Origin: an uncultured Eubacterium sp.
GTDB taxonomy: Bacteria > Bacillota > Clostridia > Lachnospirales > Lachnospiraceae
Reading direction: 5' to 3'
Assembly (NCBI GenBank): GCA_905235555.1
Contig: CAJOMD010000007.1
Location: forward strand, 1 to 44,524
Length of the DNA stretch: 44,524 bases
In this document: in pieces, positions 17,800-26,023 of the stretch
Numbering within the stretch: the first letter of the stretch is position 1
Layout of the letters: every line of letters begins with the position of its first letter
Program-made: the position numbers and the translations under genes
Notes under the pieces: generated by a model
What the model saw: only the letters and a program-made list of their open reading frames with translations
What the model was told of the DNA's origin: nothing
Database searches by the model: none

Positions 17800-18882
17800 A
17801 TGAGCAGAGTGTACAATTTTTCAGCAGGTCCGGCAGTGTTACCGGAAGAGGTACTAAAAGAAGCAGCAAGCGAAATGCTAGATTACAAGGGAACTGGCAT
17901 GAGTGTTATGGAGATGAGTCATAGATCTCCTGCTTTCCAGCAGATTATTGATGATGCGGAAGCAGACTTAAGAGAACTCATGAACATCCCAGATAACTAC
18001 AAAGTATTATTCTTACAGGGTGGAGCATCCACACAGTTTTCAGCTATTCCTATGAACTTAAAGAAAAATGGAAAGGCTGCATACATAGTAACTGGTCAAT
18101 GGGCAAAGAAAGCAGCACAGGAAGCAGAAAAGTATTTAGATGTTGTTAGAGTAGCATCATCAGAAGATAAAACATTTTCTTACATTCCAGATTGTAGTGA
18201 TTTGGATATTCCAGAAGATGCTGATTACGTATATATCTGTGAAAACAATACAATTTACGGAACAAAGTATAAAACACTTCCAAACACAAAAGGTCATATC
18301 CTAGTATCTGATGTTTCATCATGTTTTTTGTCAGAGCCTGTTGATGTTTCAAAGTATGGCATCATCTACGGTGGTGTTCAGAAGAATATTGGACCAGCAG
18401 GTATGGCTATTGTAATTATTAGAGAAGATTTGATTCCAGAAGAACTAGATAGTAACGTTCCAACTATGCTTGCATTTAAAACACAAGCTGACGCAGGTTC
18501 ACTTTATAACACACCTCCATGTTATACAATTTACATGTGTGGCAAAGTCTTCAAGTGGCTTAAAGCCATGGGTGGCCTAGAGGTTATGAAAGAAAGAAAT
18601 GAAAAGAAAGCTAAGATTCTATATGATTTCTTAGATCAGAGCGATATGTTCAAAGGTACAGTAGTGCCAGAAGATAGATCTCTTATGAACGTTCCTTTTG
18701 TGACGGGCGATGAAGAACTAGACGCTAAGTTTGTAAAAGAAGCAAAGGCAGCTGGTTTTGAAAACTTAAAGGGTCACAGAACAGTTGGTGGTATGAGAGC
18801 TAGTATCTACAACGCTATGCCTATTGAAGGTGTAGAGGCACTAGTCGAATTTATGAAGAAGTTTGAGGAGGAAAACAAATAA
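17800..18882 (+). CDS. serC: Phosphoserine aminotransferase
   Basis: PLP enzyme converting 3-phosphohydroxypyruvate and glutamate to phosphoserine. The 360-residue length matches SerC. Motifs: YNFSAGPAVLPEEVL at the N-terminus, LQGGASTQFSAIPMNL, DVSSCFLSEPVDV, and the PLP-lysine in GGVQKNIGPAGMA. GGAGG precedes the start. The stop codon overlaps the serA start codon by one base (TAATG), so the two are translationally coupled. serB is not in the window. Confidence 0.97.
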   Translation: MSRVYNFSAGPAVLPEEVLKEAASEMLDYKGTGMSVMEMSHRSPAFQQIIDDAEADLRELMNIPDNYKVLFLQGGASTQFSAIPMNLKKNGKAAYIVTGQWAKKAAQEAEKYLDVVRVASSEDKTFSYIPDCSDLDIPEDADYVYICENNTIYGTKYKTLPNTKGHILVSDVSSCFLSEPVDVSKYGIIYGGVQKNIGPAGMAIVIIREDLIPEELDSNVPTMLAFKTQADAGSLYNTPPCYTIYMCGKVFKWLKAMGGLEVMKERNEKKAKILYDFLDQSDMFKGTVVPEDRSLMNVPFVTGDEELDAKFVKEAKAAGFENLKGHRTVGGMRASIYNAMPIEGVEALVEFMKKFEEENK

Positions 18883-20018
18883 TGATTAAATATAATTGCT
18901 TAAATCCTATTTCACCTCTTGGATTAGGAAACTTTACAGATGCTTATGAAGCTACAGAAAACTTCGACGAAGCTGATGTGGCATTAGTTAGAAGTGCAGC
19001 AATGCACGATTTAGATTTACCAGAAAGTTTAGTAGCGGTAGCTAGAGCTGGTGCCGGTGTAAACAACATTCCTCTAGACGAATGTGCTGATAAAGGTATT
19101 GTAGTTTTTAACACACCTGGTGCTAACGCAAATGGTGTTAAAGAATTAGTACTTTGCGGTATGCTTCTAGCTTCTAGAGATGTTATCGGTGGTAACACTT
19201 GGGTAAAAGAAAACAAGACTGACGAAAATATCAATAAGTCTATGGAGAAGGCCAAGAAGCAGTTTGCCGGAGGCGAGATTTTGGGTAAGACTTTAGGTAT
19301 CATTGGACTTGGAGCTATTGGAAGATTAGTTGCTAACTCAGCCGTTGCTCTTGGTATGGATGTAGTGGGTGTTGATCCATTCCTATCAGAGGAATCGAAG
19401 GCTATGCTTGATGATAGAGTAAAAATCGTTGAGACAAATGACGATGTATATGCAGTATCAGATTTCATTTCGATTCACGTGCCACTACTGGATGACACAA
19501 AGGAAATGATTAACAAAAATACAATTGCTAAGATGAAAGACGGAGTAGTGATTCTTAACTACGCAAGAGATCTTCTAGTATCAGATACAGATATGAAAGA
19601 AGCTCTAGCATCAGGAAAGGTGAAGAAGTATGTTACAGACTTCCCTAACTATGCAAGTGCAAACACAGAGGGTGTTATAGCATTCCCTCACCTTGGAGCA
19701 TCTACAGCTGAATCTGAAGATAACTGTGCAATTATGGCAGTTAAGCAGATTATGGATTTTGTAGAAAACGGAAATATTGTGAACTCAGTTAACTTCCCTA
19801 AAGTAAATAAGGGTGAGGCTACAAAGGCTAGAGTGGCTATTGCATTTAAAGGTATTGAGTGTGCAGATATTAAGGCTGCTCTTGGTAGTGATGATGCAGA
19901 GTGTGCTAAAAGAGGCGACTACGGTTATATCATAGTTGATAGTGACTCGTTTGATGATGCACAGATAGAAGCAGCACAAGCTATCGATGGAGTGCTAAAG
20001 GTTAGAGTTGTAAAATAA
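18882..20018 (+). CDS. serA: D-3-phosphoglycerate dehydrogenase (short form with C-terminal ACT-like domain)
   Basis: First committed step of serine synthesis, NAD-dependent. The 378-residue protein has RAGAGVNNIPLDEC, the Rossmann motif GLGAIGRLVA, and the catalytic His in FPHLGASTAES. A C-terminal region from about 305 (ARVAIAFKGIECADIK) looks ACT-like and may sense serine. The usual NxARG is NYARDLL and the usual catalytic Glu in the FPxEP motif is replaced (TDFPNYAS), so this belongs to a divergent SerA subgroup. Co-translation with serC and the terminator 19 bases later define the operon end. Confidence 0.92.
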   Translation: MIKYNCLNPISPLGLGNFTDAYEATENFDEADVALVRSAAMHDLDLPESLVAVARAGAGVNNIPLDECADKGIVVFNTPGANANGVKELVLCGMLLASRDVIGGNTWVKENKTDENINKSMEKAKKQFAGGEILGKTLGIIGLGAIGRLVANSAVALGMDVVGVDPFLSEESKAMLDDRVKIVETNDDVYAVSDFISIHVPLLDDTKEMINKNTIAKMKDGVVILNYARDLLVSDTDMKEALASGKVKKYVTDFPNYASANTEGVIAFPHLGASTAESEDNCAIMAVKQIMDFVENGNIVNSVNFPKVNKGEATKARVAIAFKGIECADIKAALGSDDAECAKRGDYGYIIVDSDSFDDAQIEAAQAIDGVLKVRVVK

Positions 20019-20036
20019 TTATAATGATTAAATGAT

Positions 20037-20065
20037 AAAGGACTGTTATATAACAGTCCTTTTGT
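20037..20065 (+). terminator. Rho-independent terminator after serA
   Basis: A perfect 12-bp stem, AAAGGACTGTTA paired with TAACAGTCCTTT, with a minimal TA turn and a short T-rich tail. A -10 box (TATAAT, 20068-20073) for the next gene follows directly. Confidence 0.88.
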
Positions 20066-20096
20066 TGTATAATGATATTAGTTTTGGAGCGAAAAT

Positions 20097-21164
20097 ATGA
20101 AGAAGATTTTTTGTATAATTCTAATAGTAGGTATGGTTTTGTCCATGTCTGGATGTTCTTTTGATGACATTGATAAAACCACTGACCAAACTACAGCATA
20201 TAATGCTGTAGATTTTAGTGAGACCTTTGATGCAGAAACTTCAGAACAGGAAACTGTGCAATCAACCACAGTGGCTCCTACAAAAGCTAAGATTAAAACT
20301 AATCACAAAGTAAAAGTAAAATATAAATCCAAAAAGCTCAAACTAAAAGATATTCCAAAGTACAAAGTAGTAAAGGCCCCATATGTTAGAATTAATGGAA
20401 ATAAGCCTACCTTTACTAAAAAAGAAATAAAGAGAAAGTCTTATCAAAAGTTTAGCAAATTGGATAGCCTTGGAAGATGTGGTGTAGCCATTGCATCTAT
20501 AGGAAAAGATATAATGCCAAAGTCTAAGAGAACATCTATCAGTTCAGTTTATCCATCAGGCTGGCATACATATAGATATGCAAATGTTGCAGGTAGATAT
20601 TTGTACAATAGATGTCATTTAATTGGTCATCAGTTAACAGGTCAAAATGCCAATGCAAAGAATTTGATAACTGGAACTAGATATTTGAACGTAGATGGAA
20701 TGCTTCCTTTTGAGGACGAAGTGGCAAATTGCGTCAAATACTTAAACAAGCATGTCATGTATAGAGTTCGTCCGATTTATAAAGGAAAAAATCTAGTGGC
20801 TAGTGGAGTTCAGATGGAAGCATACTCCGTGGAAGACAAAGGTAGATCATGCAGTTTCAATGTCTATTGCTATAATGTTCAACCTGGAGTAAAGATAAAT
20901 TATAAAACTGGAACTAGTAAGGGTAAGGGAAAACTTTCTAGTGGTTCTAGTTCTAAGCAGACTTATAAAAAGAAGTATTATAATAAGAATTCTAAAAAGA
21001 GCAAAAGCGGAACATACATTATCAGCAAAAATACTCGCAAGTTCCATTATCCAAGTTGTGGATATGTAAAGAGAATAAAGAATTCAAATAGAATTACTTA
21101 TAAAGGAAGTAGAAATAGTTTAATCAACCAAGGCTACAGCCCGTGCAAAGGTTGCAATCCATAA
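20097..21164 (+). CDS. Secreted DNA/RNA non-specific endonuclease lipoprotein (EndA-type)
   Basis: A 355-residue exported nuclease. The N-terminus is a lipoprotein signal (lipobox LSMSGC, Cys at about 19). A Lys-rich linker leads to the non-specific endonuclease domain (about 120-270): RCGVAIASIGKD, the catalytic segment YNRCHLIGHQLTG, then NLITGTRYLNVDGMLPFE. The His and the later Asn of the DRGH-type site are kept, but the motif reads NRCH. The last 50 residues (FHYPSCGYVKRI ... YSPCKGCNP) form a small Cys-containing domain common at the end of such clostridial nucleases. Likely roles are nutrient scavenging or DNA release. It converges with argH and has its own -10 (20068-20073). Confidence 0.88.
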   Translation: MKKIFCIILIVGMVLSMSGCSFDDIDKTTDQTTAYNAVDFSETFDAETSEQETVQSTTVAPTKAKIKTNHKVKVKYKSKKLKLKDIPKYKVVKAPYVRINGNKPTFTKKEIKRKSYQKFSKLDSLGRCGVAIASIGKDIMPKSKRTSISSVYPSGWHTYRYANVAGRYLYNRCHLIGHQLTGQNANAKNLITGTRYLNVDGMLPFEDEVANCVKYLNKHVMYRVRPIYKGKNLVASGVQMEAYSVEDKGRSCSFNVYCYNVQPGVKINYKTGTSKGKGKLSSGSSSKQTYKKKYYNKNSKKSKSGTYIISKNTRKFHYPSCGYVKRIKNSNRITYKGSRNSLINQGYSPCKGCNP

Positions 21165-21191
21165 ATAATTTTGTGATTATATATTGAAACA

Positions 21192-21250
21192 AAAAGAAAA
21201 ACATTAGGTCTCGAACGACTTTTCTAGTGAGAACCTAATGTTTTTCTTTT
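21192..21250. terminator. Bidirectional terminator with conserved loop, between nuclease gene and argH
   Basis: An 18-bp perfect stem (arms 21192-21209 and 21233-21250) with A-rich and T-rich outer parts, serving the two converging genes. The 23-nt loop contains GAACGACTTTTCTAGTGAG, which recurs almost unchanged in the hairpin at 31919-31974 and, inverted and less exact, at 40493-40546. The stems of the three hairpins differ. Confidence 0.9.
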
Positions 21251-21266
21251 GCTTAGTATAATATGA

Positions 21267-22634
21267 TTATTTTATAAATTCTTTATAGATTGCAATAACT
21301 TTTTGCATGGACTCTGGGCTTGGTGCTCCAAGTGTAAGACGTTTGTTAACACAAGTCTCCAAACTTATTGCATCAAATATATCTTCTTCGAATACATCGC
21401 TTATAGCTTTGTACTCATCTAACGTCATATCATCAAGTGATTTATTGTTCTTTTCACAGAACAATACTAACTCACCAACGATTCCGTGTGCATCCCTAAA
21501 TGGAACACCTTTATTAACTAAGTAGTCGGCAGCATCAGTAGCATTAGTGAATCCCATCTTTGTACTGTTTTCCATATTGTCTTTATTGAATGTCATTGTA
21601 TCAATCATTCCAGTAAATAGAACCACACATTCTTTGACGGTATCTATAGCATCAAATGCAAGCTCTTTGTCTTCTTGCATATCTTTATTGTATGCAAGTG
21701 GAAGTGACTTCATAGTGGTAAGTATTGACATAAGTGCGCCATACACACGACCAGTCTTGCCACGAATCAACTCAGCAATGTCTGGGTTTTTCTTTTGTGG
21801 CATAATACTTGAACCAGTGCTATATGAATCGTCAATATTAACAAAGCGATATTCGTTAGAATTCCAAATGCAGATCTCTTCGCAGAAGCGAGAGAGGTGC
21901 ATCATAATAATTGAAAGATCGCTTAAAAATTCAATTAAGTAATCGCGATCGGATACAGAATCCATACTATTGAGTGTTGGTTCTTTAAAACCAAGCTCCT
22001 TAGCAACAAACTCACGGTCCAACGGATAAGTAGTGCCTGCTAAAGCACCAGAACCTAAAGGACACTGATCAATTCGATTTAGAGCGCAGTTAAGTCGTGA
22101 GTAGTCTCGTTTAAACATTTCAAAGTATGCTCCAAAGTGGTGCGCCAATGTGATAGGCTGTGCTTTTTGAAGATGTGTAAAGCCTGGCATGATAGTCTCA
22201 GTATTTTCTTCCATAGCTTTAAGAATAGAAGCAAGAAGAGTTTTAATTAGACTTTTTAGCTCAAGCATTTCTTCTTTAGTGTACATTTTCATATCTAATG
22301 CCACCTGATCATTACGGCTTCGTCCTGTATGAAGCTTCTTTCCTGCATCACCTATACGCTCTGTCAAAGTAGCCTCTACAAAACTGTGTATATCTTCAGA
22401 ATTATCAAACTCTAAGGCTCCAGAATTAAGATCGTTTAGAATTCCTTCCAATCCTTTAACAATCTCTTTAGCTTCGTCGTCTGAAATAATTCCCTGTTTT
22501 CCAAGCATTTTTGCATGGGCAATACTTCCAGTGATATCTTGTTTATAAAGTTTTCTGTCAAAAGAAAGAGACTCATTAAAGTTAAAAACTAAATCATCTG
22601 TTTCTTTTGTGAAGCGTCCACCCCATAATTTCAT
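21267..22634 (-). CDS. argH: Argininosuccinate lyase
   Basis: Last step of arginine synthesis: argininosuccinate to arginine and fumarate. The 455-residue length is standard. Motifs: [14 protein letters not shown] at the N-terminus, [14 protein letters not shown], and the fumarase/aspartase-superfamily signature [12 protein letters not shown], which holds the flexible catalytic loop. AAAGAGGT precedes the start. argG is not adjacent; the gene is monocistronic with its own promoter and a shared terminator. Confidence 0.97.
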   Translation of the reverse strand: MKLWGGRFTKETDDLVFNFNESLSFDRKLYKQDITGSIAHAKMLGKQGIISDDEAKEIVKGLEGILNDLNSGALEFDNSEDIHSFVEATLTERIGDAGKKLHTGRSRNDQVALDMKMYTKEEMLELKSLIKTLLASILKAMEENTETIMPGFTHLQKAQPITLAHHFGAYFEMFKRDYSRLNCALNRIDQCPLGSGALAGTTYPLDREFVAKELGFKEPTLNSMDSVSDRDYLIEFLSDLSIIMMHLSRFCEEICIWNSNEYRFVNIDDSYSTGSSIMPQKKNPDIAELIRGKTGRVYGALMSILTTMKSLPLAYNKDMQEDKELAFDAIDTVKECVVLFTGMIDTMTFNKDNMENSTKMGFTNATDAADYLVNKGVPFRDAHGIVGELVLFCEKNNKSLDDMTLDEYKAISDVFEEDIFDAISLETCVNKRLTLGAPSPESMQKVIAIYKEFIK

Positions 22635-22666
22635 ATTTCAATACCTCTTTTCAAAATATTGATAAA

Positions 22667-22695
22667 AGTATAACATCTAACTAGTAGTATTTCAA
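22667..22695 (-). promoter_or_regulatory. Promoter for argH
   Basis: On the minus strand TTGAAA (22695-22690), a 17-bp spacer and TATACT (22672-22667). It lies back to back with the dus promoter in a 101-bp gap. No ARG-box palindrome was identified. Confidence 0.75.
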
Positions 22696-22704
22696 ATAGT
22701 CATT

Positions 22705-22713
22705 TGCTATACT
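22705..22713 (+). promoter_or_regulatory. Extended -10 promoter for dus
   Basis: TGC directly before TATACT (22708-22713), with no good -35 box at the expected place. The predicted start near 22720 leaves a short leader with AAGGAGGG before the ATG at 22736. Confidence 0.55.
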
Positions 22714-22735
22714 AGATAAGGTTTAAGGAGGGCTT

Positions 22736-23728
22736 ATGAATCTATATTTTGCTCCATTAGAGAGCATTACAGGATATACATATAGAAATCTTCACTATAG
22801 GTTATTTGGCGGCGTAGACAAATACTATGCACCGTTTATTTCACCTACACATAATCCAGAGATGAAGGGTAAGGAAATAAGGGATATTTTGCCTGAGAAT
22901 CAGAATGAAGGATTAAAACTAATTCCTCAAATCCTATGCAATAAGCATGAGTTCTTTATAAAGGGCGCAAAGCAGCTAATTGAACTGGGGTACAACGAGG
23001 AAATTAATATAAATATGGGCTGTCCATCCGGCACTGTTGTTTCTAAAAACAAAGGATCAGGTTTTCTTAGAGATATAGAGGGAATGGATGAGTTTTTTTA
23101 TAATATTTTTGAATGGAATGATGGACTAACAAATCCGCTTGATTTGTCGGTTAAAACACGCATCGGCGTCAAAGAGCCTAATGAATTTGAAAGGATAATG
23201 GAAGTATATAATAAATACAACTTTTCAGAGTTGATTATTCATCCAAGAACTAGAGCTCAAATGTATAAAGATACTCCTAATATGGAAGCGTTTGACTATG
23301 CATGTAAGCACTCGAGTAATTCGTTGTGTTATAACGGTGATATTAAGTCGGTTTATGACTATGAACAGATAGAAGAAAAGTACGATGACGGTATAGATAC
23401 AGGAAATATTATATTGCCCCCAACTGTTTCCTCAGTGATGATAGGAAGAGGACTGATAGCAAATCCTAATCTTGCGAATGAGATACGAGGAAGTGCGCCT
23501 ATTAACTTGGATCAGATCAAAATATATCACGAGACTCTTTATGAAGAATTTAAAAAGATAATGAAATCAGATAAACACTTGCTTAACAAGATGAAAGAAT
23601 TTTGGTTTTATATAGCTGAAAATTTCAAAGATACACATAAAGTTAGAAAGCTAGTTAGGAAGAGTCAAAACCTTTATAAATACGACCTGGCAGTCAATGA
23701 AATACTTGAAAACTACGCTTTAAAGTAG
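22736..23728 (+). CDS. dus: tRNA-dihydrouridine synthase
   Basis: FMN-dependent reduction of uridine in tRNA D-loops. The 330-residue protein starts with the TIM-barrel strand MNLYFAPLESITG, then carries the signature NMGCPSGTVVSKNKGSGF with the catalytic Cys, and KTRIGV, IIHPRTRAQMY and the phosphate-binding MIGRGLIANP. The subfamily cannot be fixed from the sequence alone; it is shorter than or equal to DusB and does not sit beside nifR3/lysS. AAGGAGG precedes the start. It may be co-transcribed with the transporter 45 bases downstream. Confidence 0.9.
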   Translation: MNLYFAPLESITGYTYRNLHYRLFGGVDKYYAPFISPTHNPEMKGKEIRDILPENQNEGLKLIPQILCNKHEFFIKGAKQLIELGYNEEININMGCPSGTVVSKNKGSGFLRDIEGMDEFFYNIFEWNDGLTNPLDLSVKTRIGVKEPNEFERIMEVYNKYNFSELIIHPRTRAQMYKDTPNMEAFDYACKHSSNSLCYNGDIKSVYDYEQIEEKYDDGIDTGNIILPPTVSSVMIGRGLIANPNLANEIRGSAPINLDQIKIYHETLYEEFKKIMKSDKHLLNKMKEFWFYIAENFKDTHKVRKLVRKSQNLYKYDLAVNEILENYALK

Positions 23729-23772
23729 TAAAATTTACAAGGTTATAAAAAAGTCAGGAGGGGATTTGACTT

Positions 23773-25089
23773 ATGAATAATAAATGGACAAGAGCGGCTA
23801 TACCTGCACTGTTGCTACACTGTAGTATCGGTACAGTATATTGTTGGTCAGTATTTAGTCAAGAAATTTCAGACAGAATTGGTTTCTCAAAACCAGCTGT
23901 TGAGTGGGCATTTAGTTTTGCCATTTTCTTCCTTGGAATGTCAGCAGCGTTCCTAGGCGGAATCGTAGAAAAGAATATTCACTTATCATCTCTAATCGCA
24001 ACTATCTGTTTCACAGTTGGTATGCTAGGAACTGGATTCTTTATTTGGTACGGCGGTACAGATGCTGGACATGGAAACCCATTAACACTTATCGGTATTT
24101 ATGTATGCTATGGTATGATTATGGGTATTGGTCTTGGTACAGGTTACCTATCACCAGTTAAAACATTGATGCTTTGGTTTGAAGACAAAAAGGGTCTTGC
24201 CACAGGTCTTGCAGTAGCAGGTTTTGGTGCAGCTAAAGCTATCGCTAGTCCAATCATGCAGTCATTGCTACATGCTTTTGGCGAAGACAAAAATGGATAC
24301 CTAGTTGGTGTTTATATGATGTTCTTCATCTTGGGTGGTGTATACTTTGTTATGATGTTTGTAGGACACAGACTACTTAAGAAGCCTGATGGTTGGGTAG
24401 AGCCTACAAAGAAGGAAAAAGGACAAGGTGTTTGGGCCACTATTAAGAGTAAACCTATCACAAACTATATTGGTATTTGGTTAATGTTTTATATTAATAT
24501 TACTTGTGGTCTAGCAATTATTTCACAAGAAAAGATGATTGTTAAGATTATCGGCCTTGGCGCTGTAGTTGGTATTATCTCATCAATCTCAGCTATCTTT
24601 AATGCAGGCGGACGTTTAGGTTTCTCTACATGGGCTGATTACTTGAAAGATAGAAATACTATTTACAAAATAATATTTTCATTATCGATATTGTTCACAG
24701 GTTTAGTAATCCTAACAAATGGTATCAAGAATGGTGCCGGAAATGTATTACTAATTGCAATTGTTCTAGGATTAATATTTGTTGTTAATGCTGGATACGG
24801 TGGTGGATTTAGTAACGTTCCAACACTTCTTCATGATCATTACGGAATGGGCAATATTAGTGCTATCCACGGTATTACACTTTCAGCATGGGCTTTCGCT
24901 GGATTAACAGGAAACCAACTTGCTTCATGGATTGTTACACATACAGGTACAAAGCAGGCTGAGGGTAACGCAGTAGGATATCAATATGTGCTATATGCAA
25001 CAATAGTTCTATATGCAATCGCGTTGTTACTATCAATTTTCTTTGTTAGAAAATCTGGTAAAGCAGCACAGGCAGTAGAGTCTAAATAA
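23773..25089 (+). CDS. MFS transporter, oxalate/formate antiporter (OxlT-like) family
   Basis: A 438-residue inner-membrane carrier with twelve hydrophobic segments in the 6+6 MFS arrangement and a cytoplasmic loop at about 205-230 (KKPDGWVEPTKKEKGQG). The start region (RAAIPALLLHCSIGTVYCWSVF) and GTGYLSPVKTLMLWF in segment 4 are typical of the OFA family. The family is named after oxalate/formate exchange, but most members have unknown substrates, probably small carboxylates, and no oxalate-metabolism genes lie nearby. AGGAGGGG precedes the start. A hairpin and a tRNA gene follow. Confidence 0.85.
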   Translation: MNNKWTRAAIPALLLHCSIGTVYCWSVFSQEISDRIGFSKPAVEWAFSFAIFFLGMSAAFLGGIVEKNIHLSSLIATICFTVGMLGTGFFIWYGGTDAGHGNPLTLIGIYVCYGMIMGIGLGTGYLSPVKTLMLWFEDKKGLATGLAVAGFGAAKAIASPIMQSLLHAFGEDKNGYLVGVYMMFFILGGVYFVMMFVGHRLLKKPDGWVEPTKKEKGQGVWATIKSKPITNYIGIWLMFYINITCGLAIISQEKMIVKIIGLGAVVGIISSISAIFNAGGRLGFSTWADYLKDRNTIYKIIFSLSILFTGLVILTNGIKNGAGNVLLIAIVLGLIFVVNAGYGGGFSNVPTLLHDHYGMGNISAIHGITLSAWAFAGLTGNQLASWIVTHTGTKQAEGNAVGYQYVLYATIVLYAIALLLSIFFVRKSGKAAQAVESK

Positions 25090-25100
25090 TTAATGATTAA

Positions 25101-25128
25101 AAAGAGCATTCATTAATGAATGCTCTTT
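25101..25128 (+). other. Hairpin between the transporter gene and tRNA-Thr
   Basis: A perfect 13-bp stem (AAAGAGCATTCAT / ATGAATGCTCTTT) with a TA turn. Only three T residues follow, then CAG and the first base of the tRNA at 25132. It may be a weak terminator, or a structure that helps 5' processing of a tRNA read through from upstream. Confidence 0.7.
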
Positions 25129-25131
25129 CAG

Positions 25132-25204
25132 GCTTCTGTAGCTCAGTTGGTAGAGCACTTCACTCGTAATGAAGGGGTCACGCGTTCAAGTCGCGCCAGA
25201 AGCT
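25132..25204 (+). tRNA. tRNA-Thr (anticodon CGU)
   Basis: The 73-nt cloverleaf has a perfect 7-bp acceptor stem (GCTTCTG / CAGAAGC), a 4-bp D stem (GCTC/GAGC), a 5-bp anticodon stem (CTTCA/TGAAG), loop CTCGTAA with anticodon CGT at 25165-25167, and T arm ACGCG-TTCAAGT-CGCGC. The outermost T-stem pair (A49-C65) is mismatched. The discriminator is T, and CCA is not encoded, so it must be added after transcription. The tRNA reads ACG. No promoter is obvious in the 42 bases between the upstream gene and the tRNA. Confidence 0.95.
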
Positions 25205-25228
25205 CTATCAATTTTAAAAGGTGATAAT

Positions 25229-26011
25229 ATGGGAAATAAATTAACAGATAGTGAAGGAAGAGTAAAAGTATTTGGCTTTAGATCAGGCAAATCTTGGAAG
25301 ATGATTATTGCCGTTCTATACTATGCAGTGGCAGCTTTTATTTTTGTAACAAGTGTAATCAATGAGTTTAGATACTATAAATTTGAACCAATTGATGTAA
25401 TACTAGTAATAATCAAATATGTATTTATATTTGTATTCTTATTTAGCCCGCTTATTTTTTTATCGGACTTTAAATATACATACAATATTCCATTATTCCG
25501 AGACAAAGAAAAATCCAAATCAGTTATCGGTTTGATAATTGTTCTTGGAGTTTGTTATTTGATGATGCAGCTTAATATTTATGTAGGTTCAAATTTATAT
25601 AAAAGTTCTGTGAAAGAATACACATTGAAAAATACTGCTCAAGCAGTTGCACCTTATGAAAAGAAAGTGGATTCGGATAAATTAAAAGTATTGCTTAGCA
25701 ACCTAGAAGTAGCAAAAGGCTACAAAGTAGAAGTGGCTACAGATAAAAGTTTTAAGAATCCTTTAGTTAAGGGTGACTATAAAAAAAGTTTATTTACTAT
25801 TAAATCACCAAAACTTGTTAATCAGAAAAAACTATTTGTAAGAGCAAAAAGTTATGGTACAGTTAACAAGAAGATAATAGAAGGTGACTGGTCTGACATT
25901 AAGGAGGTGAAAATTACTACACCTAAAAAGATAAAAGACCAAGCAACTACAGGCAAAGCAACTACAAAGAAACAGTCTAAAGACAAGACAAGCAAAGACA
26001 AAAAGAAGTAG
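25229..26011 (+). CDS. Unknown membrane protein with extracellular Fn3-like domain
   Basis: A 260-residue protein with no recognised function. The start at 25229 follows AAAAGGTGAT; the in-frame extension upstream lies inside the tRNA and is rejected. Three transmembrane helices are visible at about 25-44, 54-79 and 98-118, with positive charges placing the N-terminus inside and the C-terminal half outside. The ectodomain (about 150-230) has the Fn3-like pattern GYKVEVATDKSFKNP, KKLFVRAKSYG, GDWSDIKEVKI, as in the two secreted proteins at 10.4 kb and 37.9 kb. The last 30 residues are a Lys/Thr-rich tail. It is 24 bases after the tRNA and 12 before the lipoprotein gene. Confidence 0.7.
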   Translation: MGNKLTDSEGRVKVFGFRSGKSWKMIIAVLYYAVAAFIFVTSVINEFRYYKFEPIDVILVIIKYVFIFVFLFSPLIFLSDFKYTYNIPLFRDKEKSKSVIGLIIVLGVCYLMMQLNIYVGSNLYKSSVKEYTLKNTAQAVAPYEKKVDSDKLKVLLSNLEVAKGYKVEVATDKSFKNPLVKGDYKKSLFTIKSPKLVNQKKLFVRAKSYGTVNKKIIEGDWSDIKEVKITTPKKIKDQATTGKATTKKQSKDKTSKDKKK

Positions 26012-26023
26012 GAGGAAGTTAAT

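Noticed and set aside
25169-25228. N-terminal extension of the membrane protein into the tRNA gene
   Set aside because: The frame is open but coincides with tRNA sequence; the ATG at 25229 has its own ribosome binding site and begins the plausible protein.
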